From Actinomycetota bacterium (lineage in GTDB: Bacteria; Actinomycetota; Thermoleophilia; RBG-16-64-13): a stretch of 48,554 nt of DNA. The notes beneath the pieces were generated by a model. The model ran no database searches. It worked only from the letters and a program-made list of their open reading frames with translations, and was not told the DNA's origin. A program made the position numbers and the translations under genes. The stretch is taken from NCBI GenBank assembly GCA_012729575.1, contig JAAYCW010000034.1:1-48554 (forward strand), given 5' to 3'. Of the stretch, positions 18,693 to 27,663 are shown piece by piece. Each line of letters opens with the position of its first letter. Position 1 is the first letter of the stretch.

Positions 18693-20537
18693 ATGGCAAA
18701 CAAGATCGAGACTACTGACGCTGTGGAGATCCTTTCGGGTAATGAGGCGATAGCCCGCGGTGCCTGGGAAGCCGGCGTGAAGCTGGCCGCAGCCTATCCC
18801 GGGACGCCCAGCACCGAGATACTTGAAGCGTTGGCGCACTATGACGATGTTTACTGCGAATGGTCGCCGAATGAGAAGGTGGCCATGGAAGTGGGCATTG
18901 GCGCTTCCATGGGCGGCGGCCGGGCTCTCGTGTGCATGAAGCACGTCGGTTTGAACGTGGCGGCCGACCCGTTCTTCTCCTCCTCTTATGTCGGCTTGGA
19001 GGCCGGCATGGTGGTTGTCTCCGCCGACGATCCGGGGATGCACAGCTCCCAGGATGAGCAGGACAACCGCAACTACGCCAAGTTCGCCCGCGTACCCCTG
19101 CTCGAACCCGCTGACAGTGCGGAAGCCAGGGAATTTATGATCTCTGCCTACGAACTCTCGGAGCAATTCGATACCCCGGTCTTGTTCCGTACCACCACTC
19201 GGACGTCGCATTCCAAGAGTATCGTTGCGCTGGGAGAACGGACCACGGCAGAGCCTCTCGCGAAGGCCAGGCGCGATTGGAACAAATACCTCATGATGCC
19301 GGTGAATGCGATCGCGCGCCACGTGGTCGTGGAGCAGCGGGCCGTCGATCTGGCCGACTACGCTGAGACGTGCCCGTTCAACCGAGTGGAGATGGGAGAC
19401 ACCCGGGTCGGCATCATCACGTCGGGCGCTATCTACGGCTACGCCCGCGAGGCCGTGCCGGAAGCCAGCTTCTTGAAACTGGGCATGACGTATCCTCTGC
19501 CGAAGAAACTCATCGCCGATTTCCGCTCTAAGGTGGACAAGCTGTACGTAGTAGAGGAACTGGACCCCTTCCTGGAAGAAGCCATCCGTCTGATGGGCGT
19601 CGAGATCGACGGTGGAAAAGAGTTGAACACCCTCCAGGGCGAACTGAACGCCCGCTCGGTGGCTGCGTCTCTGGCCAGAGCGGATGTCCCGGGGATCAAT
19701 CAAGAGCTTCTCTCGGAGCTCGGCCCGGAACCGTCCGATCTGCCCAGCCGGCCTCCGACGTTCTGCCCGGGCTGCTCTCATCGGGGGATCTTCACGGTAC
19801 TGAAGAAGCTCAGGGTGTTCGTCAGCGGAGACATCGGCTGCTACACCATGGGTGCTCTACCTCCCTTCAATTCAGTGCACTGCAGCACCTGCATGGGGGC
19901 CAGCATCAGCATGGCTCATGGGATGGCCAAGGTGCTGGCGCCGCCGGCCGATGATGCCAAGCCGGATCTGAGGAGCAAAGTGGTCGGGGTCATCGGAGAC
20001 AGTACTTTCTTCCATTCGGGAGTCACCTCGTTGATGGACGTGATCTACAACGGGGGCAGGACGGTGAACATCATCGTCGACAACAGCACCACTGCGATGA
20101 CCGGCGGCCAGGAGAACCCCGGCTCGGGCAAGACCTTGCTGGGCGATCCCTCCGCCACTGTTGATATCCCCGCGTTATGTAAAGCGTTGGGCGTGAAGCG
20201 GATCGCCACTATCGATCCCTACGATCTGGAAGAGGTGGAGCGGGTGCTGCGCGAGGAACTGGCGGTCGATGAGCCTTCGGTGGTGATTGCGAAGGCGCCC
20301 TGTGTCCTTCAGTTCAAGGTGAGAAAGCCCGTGTACCAGGTAGATGCCGGATTGTGTACCGGCTGCAAGCGCTGCCTGCAGGCAGGCTGTGGAGCGCTCA
20401 ACCTGTACATCGATGAGGGTGGGGAACGGAAAGTGGAGATCAACCCCTTTGATTGCGCGGGGTGCGGAGTCTGCTCTCAATTGTGCCCACAGGATGCTAT
20501 CGCCCGCCCAGCGCCGGCCGAAGGGAAGGGATCCTGA
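18693..20537 (+). CDS. iorA: Indolepyruvate ferredoxin oxidoreductase subunit alpha
   Basis: LSGNEAIARGAWEAGVKLAAAYPGTPSTEILE; FCPGCSHRGIFTVLKKL; TPP motif GDSTFFHSGVTSLMDVIYN; C-terminal 2x4Fe-4S. ATG 18693 with upstream GGAGGAG. Confidence 0.92.
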   Translation: MANKIETTDAVEILSGNEAIARGAWEAGVKLAAAYPGTPSTEILEALAHYDDVYCEWSPNEKVAMEVGIGASMGGGRALVCMKHVGLNVAADPFFSSSYVGLEAGMVVVSADDPGMHSSQDEQDNRNYAKFARVPLLEPADSAEAREFMISAYELSEQFDTPVLFRTTTRTSHSKSIVALGERTTAEPLAKARRDWNKYLMMPVNAIARHVVVEQRAVDLADYAETCPFNRVEMGDTRVGIITSGAIYGYAREAVPEASFLKLGMTYPLPKKLIADFRSKVDKLYVVEELDPFLEEAIRLMGVEIDGGKELNTLQGELNARSVAASLARADVPGINQELLSELGPEPSDLPSRPPTFCPGCSHRGIFTVLKKLRVFVSGDIGCYTMGALPPFNSVHCSTCMGASISMAHGMAKVLAPPADDAKPDLRSKVVGVIGDSTFFHSGVTSLMDVIYNGGRTVNIIVDNSTTAMTGGQENPGSGKTLLGDPSATVDIPALCKALGVKRIATIDPYDLEEVERVLREELAVDEPSVVIAKAPCVLQFKVRKPVYQVDAGLCTGCKRCLQAGCGALNLYIDEGGERKVEINPFDCAGCGVCSQLCPQDAIARPAPAEGKGS

Positions 20538-21151
20538 TGACCGCTCGTCCTACCACAAACGTACTTCTTACCGGAGTCGGGGGCCAGGGAGTCGTTCTGG
20601 CCAGTTATGTGCTCAGCCAAGTGGCCATGAGCGAGGGCTACGACGTCAAGCAGAGTGAAGTCCACGGCATGGCTCAGCGCGGTGGCAGTGTTACCAGCCA
20701 CTTCCGCTTTGGCGACAAAGTCTGGTCTCCTCTGGTGTCCCCGGGCACCGCCGATCTCCTCATGGCCTTTGAAGCGCTTGAAGGTCTGCGATACGTCAAC
20801 TGGCTGAAGCCGAATGGTGTGCTTGTGTATAACGCCTTGCGCATCAACCCCAGCCCTGTTTCTGCGGGCCTGGCTACCTACCCGGAAGACGTTGACTCCC
20901 TTATAAGAGCGGCTTGGCCGACTGTCAAGTGTGTTAACGCCAATGAGTTGGCTGCGCAGGCGGGAACCGTCAAGGCCGCCAATGTCGCCATGCTCGGGGC
21001 CATCTCGGCCACCCTCCCGTTCGCTCCCGAGATATGGGAAGCGGTCATCCGCAAGGCCGTACCTCCGAAGACGATCGATGTCAATCTGGAGGCCTTCCGG
21101 CTGGGAGCCGCAAGCGCGTCAGCGCCCGCTGCGGAGTGTAAGACTCGGTAG
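20537..21151 (+). CDS. iorB: Indolepyruvate ferredoxin oxidoreductase subunit beta
   Basis: LLTGVGGQGVVLASYVLSQVAMSEGYDVKQSEVHGMAQRGGSVTSHFRFGDKVWSP; ATGA overlap with iorA. Confidence 0.92.
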   Translation: MTARPTTNVLLTGVGGQGVVLASYVLSQVAMSEGYDVKQSEVHGMAQRGGSVTSHFRFGDKVWSPLVSPGTADLLMAFEALEGLRYVNWLKPNGVLVYNALRINPSPVSAGLATYPEDVDSLIRAAWPTVKCVNANELAAQAGTVKAANVAMLGAISATLPFAPEIWEAVIRKAVPPKTIDVNLEAFRLGAASASAPAAECKTR

Positions 21152-21154
21152 AGC

Positions 21155-22594
21155 TTGAGAACACGTCCTGACTCAACGGCGGGGGCGGCCCCGAGCAGGG
21201 GCCGCCCCCGCCGCGACTATCTGCGCTGGGCTCAGCGGCCCTCTTACCGCTGGGTGGTGCTCTTCATGGGCTTTGTGGCGGTCTTCGGAGCGATTGGCTT
21301 TGGTCGCTTTGGATACAGCGCCATCCTGCCGACTATGCAGGAGGGCCTCGGCATCAGCAGCGCAGCCGCGGGGTCGCTGGCTTCGTGGAACCTGGCCGGC
21401 TACGTACTCATGGCTGCAGTCGGCGGCATAATCGCCTCGCGGTTCGGACCTCGTCTGGTGGTGGGCGTTGGCTCCTTCGTCGCGGCGGCGGGGATGCTGT
21501 TGAGTGGATTGGCGAGCGGCATGGTGCTGGCGTCTCTCGCCCGGTTGTTGACCGGTGTAGGCGCAGGGATGGTGCTGGTGCCTTCGGTCGCGCTCATGTC
21601 GGCCTGGTTCGATGTCCGCCGCCGGGGCATGGCCTCAGGAGTAGTGAGTTCTGGTTCCTCGTTGGCGCTTGTCATCACAGGGCCGGTCGTACCTCGGATC
21701 ATAGAGGCCGGGGGAGCCGATGGTTGGCGCACGGCCTGGTATTTCTTCGCAGCCCTGACTCTGGTAGTAGGCGTTCTCACCGTCGTCATCCAGCGAAACC
21801 GCCCGGGCACAGCTGCAGATGAACCTGCCATGAAGGGATCCATCTGGACGGCCGAGACCGGTAGAAACAGGCTGAAGAGCCTGGACGACGCTGCCCTGTC
21901 GGCGACCATCGCCTCGTGGGCCATCAAGCCAACCCGGACTGCGAGGGCTACGTTCGACCTGAGCCGGGTCTTTCGATCCCGCTATGCTTGGCACCTGGGG
22001 TTGGTGTACTTCCTGTTCGGCTTTGCCTACATGGTCTACTTCACCTTCTTCCAGAAGCGCCTCACCGCTGATCTAGGACTGAGCGCCAATGCGGCGGGGA
22101 ATCTCTTCTTGATCTTGGGTGTGGCAAGCATCGTGTGTGGGCTCCTGTGGGGGATCATCTCCGATCGCATCGGGCGGGGTCGAGCTATCGCCATCAACTG
22201 CTTCATACAAGCTGTTGCCGCGACGCTGTTCGCGCTATGTCCCAGCATGCCCGGACTAGTCATATCGGCGTTCCTCTTCGGACTCACCTCCATCGCTGTT
22301 CCGGGCATCGTTGGGGCGGGTTGCGGAGACCAGTTCGGACCTATGTTGGCTTCTGCTTCACTGGGATTCGTTACCGTCTTCCTGGGGATTGGTCAAGTGC
22401 TGGGGCCGTATCTGGCCGGGGTCATGGACGACGTCTTCGGATCGCTTACATATTCGTATCTGCTTGCCACCGGGGTGTTCTTCGTAGGCGCCGCTCTTGC
22501 CGGCTTCCTGCAGGAGACGGGCTGGGCGGCAGAGAAGCGGGCCGGCAGTGTGACCTTGAGCGCGGTTGGGCAATCGACCACTGGGAGGAAGTGA
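21155..22594 (+). CDS. MFS transporter (true start probably downstream of the 21177-21213 hairpin)
   Basis: GFGRFGYSAILPTMQEGLGISSAAAGSLASWNLAGYVLMAAVGGIIASRFGPRLVVGVG; 12-TM pattern. Confidence 0.87.
   Translation: MRTRPDSTAGAAPSRGRPRRDYLRWAQRPSYRWVVLFMGFVAVFGAIGFGRFGYSAILPTMQEGLGISSAAAGSLASWNLAGYVLMAAVGGIIASRFGPRLVVGVGSFVAAAGMLLSGLASGMVLASLARLLTGVGAGMVLVPSVALMSAWFDVRRRGMASGVVSSGSSLALVITGPVVPRIIEAGGADGWRTAWYFFAALTLVVGVLTVVIQRNRPGTAADEPAMKGSIWTAETGRNRLKSLDDAALSATIASWAIKPTRTARATFDLSRVFRSRYAWHLGLVYFLFGFAYMVYFTFFQKRLTADLGLSANAAGNLFLILGVASIVCGLLWGIISDRIGRGRAIAINCFIQAVAATLFALCPSMPGLVISAFLFGLTSIAVPGIVGAGCGDQFGPMLASASLGFVTVFLGIGQVLGPYLAGVMDDVFGSLTYSYLLATGVFFVGAALAGFLQETGWAAEKRAGSVTLSAVGQSTTGRK
21177..21213 (+). 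terminator. Strong GC-rich hairpin downstream of iorB
   Basis: Perfect 16-bp inverted repeat cggcgggggcggcccc-gagca-ggggccgcccccgccg. No clear U-tract. Confidence 0.5.
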
Positions 22595-22751
22595 TGACGA
22601 TGAACCTTCGGCCCGATCACGCCGGCATCAGCGTCGGCGACCTGGAGGCGTCTATTACCTGGTACCGGGACATGCTGGGCCAGACGGCAGTCCGTGTGCC
22701 TTCGTTCGCTACAACACCGGCAACCTGGTGGACTTCGTAGAATGGCTCTGA
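22594..22751 (+). pseudogene. Degraded VOC/glyoxalase-family gene remnant
   Basis: Frame 1 gives MTMNLRPDHAGISVGDLEASITWYRDMLGQ. The C-terminal piece CAFVRYNTGNLVDFVEWL is in another frame, with the middle of the domain missing. Confidence 0.65.
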
Positions 22752-22862
22752 GTCGCTTACTGATTGACGAAGAAGGGTGATCCGTGCCGCTCCATGGAGG
22801 GCGTCCAGAGCTTGCCGATTTCGCAAGGTGTCATCTGTTCTCGCGCTGACGAGCGCACGCAA

Positions 22863-22898
22863 GAAGCCCCCGGACGGCTATCGCCGCCCGGGGGCTTC
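22863..22898. terminator. Bidirectional terminator-like hairpin
   Basis: gaagcccccgg ... ccgggggcttc 11-bp inverted repeat between convergent genes. Confidence 0.7.
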
Positions 22899-22944
22899 GG
22901 GGGATCAGTGGTGGCTATGAGTCAGCAGACGCCGGCCTATTCGC

Positions 22945-25143
22945 TCAGTCCTCTTCATCCTTAGGTGGAACGAAGCCGTATTCCTCGCTGCGGAAGACCT
23001 CCTCCGTCAACTCCTCGTCCTTGGCCTTGTACACCTTGCAGAGCAGGCAGGTCAGGTCGGGCGAGCCGTACATGGGGTCGAGGTGGTCGTTGCTGGTGAG
23101 GACGTTCGGGTTGGAGATCATCAGTCCGTGGTACCCCTCGGACGGTTCTTCAGGGTAGAAGCAGTTGGCGGTGGCCATCAACACGCCCTTCTTGATGCCG
23201 GGGAAGACGTGCAGCTTCTGACGGATCTTGCCACGGGGCGACTCGATCCAGATGATATCGCCGTCCTCGACACCATACTGCTTAGCGGTGTCCGGATGGA
23301 GCTGGCACTGCGGGAACTCCATGAAGCTGCGCAGCCAGGGGATGTTGCGGTACTGGCTCAGGAAGTACCAGGGCTGCCGGAAGCCCGTGCTCATCACGAT
23401 CGGATATTCCTTGAAGAGGTCGGGGCGCGAGACCGGACTTTCCCCCGGCTCATTGTAGACGGGAAGAGGATCGTAGCCGAGACTCTCCAAATGGTTCGAA
23501 TGGAACTCGAACTTCCCGGTGGGTGTGGGGAATCCACCGCCCTCTTTCCAGTAGTCGGTCTTGTACTTGTAGTACACCTGATCGGGGCCCCAACAGCCGC
23601 TCACCAGATTCTCGCTGAACTTCTCCCAGGTAAGGCCACCCTTGCGTAGCTGATGGTCCAAGGACTTCTCTTCGCTCTCGAACCAGGCTTCGGGGTTGAT
23701 CCTCTTGCCCACCTCGTTGAAGATCCAGTGGTCCGACTTGGCTTCCCCCGGAGGGTCGACTACCTTGTTGTGGGCCTCGATCATGAACCGGGGGTGCATG
23801 TCGTAGATATCGTCGATCTCCAGCCAGTGAGCGGCCGGCAGGATGATATCGGCGGCTTCGCACATGGGGCCCATGAACAGGTCGCAGTGGACCATAAACT
23901 CGACCTTCTCGATGGCCTCCACCACTTCTTTTGTGTTCGCCATATGAACGATCTGCTGTCCGCCCACGCTGAACCAAACCTTGATGGGCGCTTCTCCCGC
24001 GATGACCTTCTTGACCAAAGTGTCCGGGTTGCAGGTCCGCGCCGCGCCCATCTTGTACTTGTCGATGCCGATCACGTGGCTGCGCATCTCGTCGGTGTAC
24101 GGGAGCTCGAGGAATACGTCCTCGATCAGGCCGGTCTCCGGAAGCACCCAGCTGATCATGCTGCCCGGCCGCTCAATATTGCCGGCCAGACCCATCAGGC
24201 AGGTGATAGCCCTGAGCGTGTGGCCGCAGTTGGCCTGGCGCTCCAGGGAGCTACCCACCTGGATGCAGCCGGGAGTGTCAATAGCCCACATCCGCGCAGC
24301 CTCGATGACCTGCTCCTTGGGTATCCAGCAGATCTCTGAGACCTTCTCGGGCGTGAACTCCTTGACCCGTTCACGGAGCTCATCAAAGCCGAAGGTCCAG
24401 TTGTCGACGAACTCCTTGTCCCAGAGTTCTTCTTCGATGATGACATTCATCATGCCCATGGCCAGAGCACAGTCCGTGCCCGGACGGGGCTGGATCCACA
24501 GGGTGGCCCGAGTCGCGTACGCGCTGGCCCGTGGGTCGATGACGATGAAGTTCTTGCAGTAATCGAGCGATTTCATGAACCAGTAGCACATCTCGGAGTC
24601 GGCGCTACTGATCTCCAATTGTTTGGCCCAGACGATGTTGGTCTTGGGAAATTCGCCGCCCCAGCCATGGTAGTCGCAGTAGAGCCGGCCGTAGCCTGTC
24701 ACCAGTCCATAGAGGCCGAGCCGAGGGCTGTGACAGACGTAGCCTGGGGTGATGATGTTGGCGGTTCCCAGCGAGCGTGCCAGGCGGTGGGTGTAGCGGT
24801 TGTAACCGCGGCCCGTGCCCTGGGAGATGGCGACGGTATGGGCGCCGTAGTTGTCTATGGCATCCCGCATCTTGGCCTCGATGGTATCAAGCGCCTCGTC
24901 CCAGGAGATCCGCTTCCACTTGCCGGTGCCTTTCTTACCCACCTGCTTCATGGGGTATTTGAGGCGGTAGGGGTTGTCGACATGCTGGATGCTCGACAGG
25001 CCCTTGGAGCACATGGTGCCGCCGGTTAGGGAGTTGGGGTTGCCTTCGATGTGTACGATGACCCCGTCTTCCTTCGTCACCTTGACGCCACACCCGCCGT
25101 GGCAACTCTTGCATGTCGAATAAATGACTTCTCTATTTGCCAT
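22945..25143 (-). CDS. Mo-bisPGD oxidoreductase catalytic subunit (PsrA/PhsA/DMSO-reductase superfamily)
   Basis: CKSCHGGCGVKVTKEDGVIVHIEGNPNSLTGGTMCSKG 4Fe-4S motif; full-length molybdopterin domains. No Tat signal peptide visible. Confidence 0.9.
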   Translation of the reverse strand: MANREVIYSTCKSCHGGCGVKVTKEDGVIVHIEGNPNSLTGGTMCSKGLSSIQHVDNPYRLKYPMKQVGKKGTGKWKRISWDEALDTIEAKMRDAIDNYGAHTVAISQGTGRGYNRYTHRLARSLGTANIITPGYVCHSPRLGLYGLVTGYGRLYCDYHGWGGEFPKTNIVWAKQLEISSADSEMCYWFMKSLDYCKNFIVIDPRASAYATRATLWIQPRPGTDCALAMGMMNVIIEEELWDKEFVDNWTFGFDELRERVKEFTPEKVSEICWIPKEQVIEAARMWAIDTPGCIQVGSSLERQANCGHTLRAITCLMGLAGNIERPGSMISWVLPETGLIEDVFLELPYTDEMRSHVIGIDKYKMGAARTCNPDTLVKKVIAGEAPIKVWFSVGGQQIVHMANTKEVVEAIEKVEFMVHCDLFMGPMCEAADIILPAAHWLEIDDIYDMHPRFMIEAHNKVVDPPGEAKSDHWIFNEVGKRINPEAWFESEEKSLDHQLRKGGLTWEKFSENLVSGCWGPDQVYYKYKTDYWKEGGGFPTPTGKFEFHSNHLESLGYDPLPVYNEPGESPVSRPDLFKEYPIVMSTGFRQPWYFLSQYRNIPWLRSFMEFPQCQLHPDTAKQYGVEDGDIIWIESPRGKIRQKLHVFPGIKKGVLMATANCFYPEEPSEGYHGLMISNPNVLTSNDHLDPMYGSPDLTCLLCKVYKAKDEELTEEVFRSEEYGFVPPKDEED

Positions 25144-25170
25144 CAGTGTCTCCTCAACGCAGACTTGCGA

Positions 25171-26142
25171 CTAGTAGGCGCGGCCTTTGGGCAGGATTGG
25201 TCTGTAGATGCCGACCTTGAGCACCCCGTACTTGAGCGAGAAGGCTCCGATCGTATGGCAGATGATCGCGAAGACGAGCAGTCCTGTTGACGCCTCTTCT
25301 CCCGTGAAATAGCTGACGACGGAGACCACCAACGGTACGATGATGCCCAGCAGTACTATGCCCAGCCAGAAGACCCAGGCCACGCGCCCGCGGACCAGTT
25401 CTTTCACCGATAATTCGGCCGTGGCCGACTGGTAATTCGCGTTGACCAAGTACATGATGATCAGCAGGGCGTTGACGATCAGCAAGATGCGCGTGGCCGA
25501 CTCTGCGGTAGGGATGACATCCTCGCCAGTGACCATCCCGACTCCCATGATGAGCGCCAATCCGTCCGCCACTCCCATGAGTAGGAACACGATCGGCAAC
25601 AGTCCTGTGTTCCAGAAGGGAACGCTTTTGCAGTAGCTCATGGCGAATCCGCAATACACGGCGGTCATCACGCCGAAGATGCCGGCCAGAACCATGAAGA
25701 CGTAGTTGGCCGCCCACACGCCGGAACTATCGGCCACATCGTAGGCGATGAGACCCTGCAGGATGAGTTGAATGGCCCCGAAGACCAAGAAGATCATGGT
25801 CATCACGATACCGCGGGCGAACCATGAGGTCCGCCACGCCTTACTGAATGGTGGGAAGGCCCTCCAGAAGCGGTACCACTTTCCAAGGTAGAAGGCGTGC
25901 AATGGCAACTTGAAGATCGCGATGCCGATCCAGCCGAGGATGCCTGCCCAGAAGGCTGTGACGGCGAATTCCTCCCGAAGGGCAAAGAAGATGGACACCA
26001 AGTAGAGGCCGGTGCCGAGGGCCGAGAAGACCTCAGCCCACCAAACCAGCAATCCTTTCCCAGAGATCCACTCGGTCTGAGCCATGGGCTTGATCATCCA
26101 CTCGTGGGTGACCATCCATTGACGGGCTGTCCGTGCGTTCAT
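25171..26142 (-). CDS. NrfD/PsrC-like integral membrane subunit
   Basis: About 8-9 TM helices, located between the 4Fe-4S subunit and the Mo catalytic subunit; WWAEVFSALGTGLYLVSIFF, AWRTSWFARGIVMTMIFLVFGAIQL. Confidence 0.75.
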   Translation of the reverse strand: MNARTARQWMVTHEWMIKPMAQTEWISGKGLLVWWAEVFSALGTGLYLVSIFFALREEFAVTAFWAGILGWIGIAIFKLPLHAFYLGKWYRFWRAFPPFSKAWRTSWFARGIVMTMIFLVFGAIQLILQGLIAYDVADSSGVWAANYVFMVLAGIFGVMTAVYCGFAMSYCKSVPFWNTGLLPIVFLLMGVADGLALIMGVGMVTGEDVIPTAESATRILLIVNALLIIMYLVNANYQSATAELSVKELVRGRVAWVFWLGIVLLGIIVPLVVSVVSYFTGEEASTGLLVFAIICHTIGAFSLKYGVLKVGIYRPILPKGRAY

Positions 26143-26158
26143 ATAAGCACTCCCCTAC

Positions 26159-26932
26159 CTAGTCCGCATTCTTCTTGGCAAGTTTCTCTTTGGATGGAGC
26201 GTAGACGGAGCTCAGATGCTGGATGTGGCTGCCGGTCTGCGCTTCGATAGGCGCCTTGTTGGACGGCGCGCCTCCCAGCTTGTAGTCGATGTAGTAGACG
26301 GAGGGCTCTGTGCCGTATTCGTCGTGGAGTACAAACCCGTTCTTCTCCCGGATCAGCTTGGAAACGTTGCTATTCGGATCGTCCAGATCGCCGAAGGTCA
26401 GAGCCCGGGCCTGGCAGATGTTCACACAAGCGGGGGTGGCTTCACGGTCGATTCCCGGTTTCAGTCCTTTGGCCAACCCGGCGTCAATGCGCTCCATGCA
26501 GAAGTTGCATTTCTCCGTGGTGCCTACCTGATGAGGGTAGATCTGCTTTCCCTTCTTCTCGAACCCGGTCTTGGCGTGCTCGGGGAAGTAATTGGGGTTG
26601 CGCTTGCGCGATAGATAGGTGCGGTTCTGATACGGGCAGGCGATGACGCAGTACCGGCAGCCGAAGCATTTGTTTGAGTCGATGGCTACGATGCCGTCCT
26701 CACGTTTGTATGAAGCCTCGGTAGGGCAGACCTCGACGCAAGGCGCCTCTTTGCACTGGTTGCAGCGGACCGGGTACGTGGAAACGTCGACGCTGAAGCC
26801 GTCATCGGTTTCAAGAGCTATCAGCCGCGGCCAGGTCATGCGCAACGGGAGGAAGTGCTCGATCCGGCACGCGGCGATACACCCGTGGCATCGGGTGCAC
26901 TTCGCAAGGTTGATGACCATACCCCATCTCAT
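26159..26932 (-). CDS. 4Fe-4S ferredoxin electron-transfer subunit (PsrB/DmsB-like)
   Basis: CTRCHGCIAACRIEH, CNQCKEAPCVEVCPTEASYKREDGIVAIDSNKCFGCRYCVIACPYQNRTY, CNFCMERID...CVNICQARALTFGDLDDP. Confidence 0.92.
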   Translation of the reverse strand: MRWGMVINLAKCTRCHGCIAACRIEHFLPLRMTWPRLIALETDDGFSVDVSTYPVRCNQCKEAPCVEVCPTEASYKREDGIVAIDSNKCFGCRYCVIACPYQNRTYLSRKRNPNYFPEHAKTGFEKKGKQIYPHQVGTTEKCNFCMERIDAGLAKGLKPGIDREATPACVNICQARALTFGDLDDPNSNVSKLIREKNGFVLHDEYGTEPSVYYIDYKLGGAPSNKAPIEAQTGSHIQHLSSVYAPSKEKLAKKNAD

Positions 26933-27267
26933 GAGTCAGTACTCCCTTCGTTGCAGCCAGACCGTTCACGTGCTGTCATCAGACACCCCCTTTGCTTATG
27001 CCGGTGTCCAGCGCCAAACACCACAGGCGATTCGCTACGCCGGCGCCGACCAAGACGGACGATGGTTACGATATCTCAATATTGTTGAGTAATATGGCCG
27101 ATATCGTAGACTAGGAATGGGCGATTTGCAAGGTAAAAGTGCTGCGTGGCGACTGTGGTCCGAGCCTCACGGGCGGCGCGGGCTTCTTGGGCGCCACCCC
27201 TTTGCGGTGGCGGTCGTCGGGCGTAGACTTCGTATATGAGCAAATCACCGGAGATAGGTATAAAACG

Positions 27268-27531
27268 GTGACAGCTGAAGCGGATACCATCTCAGTCAGC
27301 GTCCAGTTCCATCCTCTTTTGCGTGCGTACTTGCCGCGCCCGGACGACAAGGGTCCCCGCACTGTGTCTGCCCCGGTGAACACGACCATCGGTGAGATAG
27401 TGCGCCTCTTCTGGGGGCTTCCCTCTGATATCCAGGTATTTGCGGTAGTCAATGGCCGATCGAGGACTCTCTCGACCGTGCTGAATGACGGCGACACGGT
27501 GAGCGTCTTCCTGGCCGTGGCCGGCGGGTAG
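27268..27531 (+). CDS. MoaD/ThiS-like ubiquitin-fold sulfur carrier protein
   Basis: SVSVQFHPLLRAYLP...NTTIGEIVRLFWGLPSDIQVFAVVNGRSRTLSTVLNDGDTVSVFLAVAGG; C-terminal GG. GTG at 27268 favoured. Confidence 0.75.
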   Translation: MTAEADTISVSVQFHPLLRAYLPRPDDKGPRTVSAPVNTTIGEIVRLFWGLPSDIQVFAVVNGRSRTLSTVLNDGDTVSVFLAVAGG

Positions 27532-27663
27532 CCACTGATCTCAGGTCGGCGAATTGCGTCGCCGGAGGGCCTAACTGTGAAATCCCTAGTCTATATCGCG
27601 GTATACTGATACCAGCAACAACCCCCAAATGCCTCCGGAACAACTAGCGTAGGGAGCAGGCGC

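Noticed and set aside
18678-19781. 367-aa antisense ORF opposite iorA
   Set aside because: Shadow ORF with Arg/His-rich non-protein-like composition.
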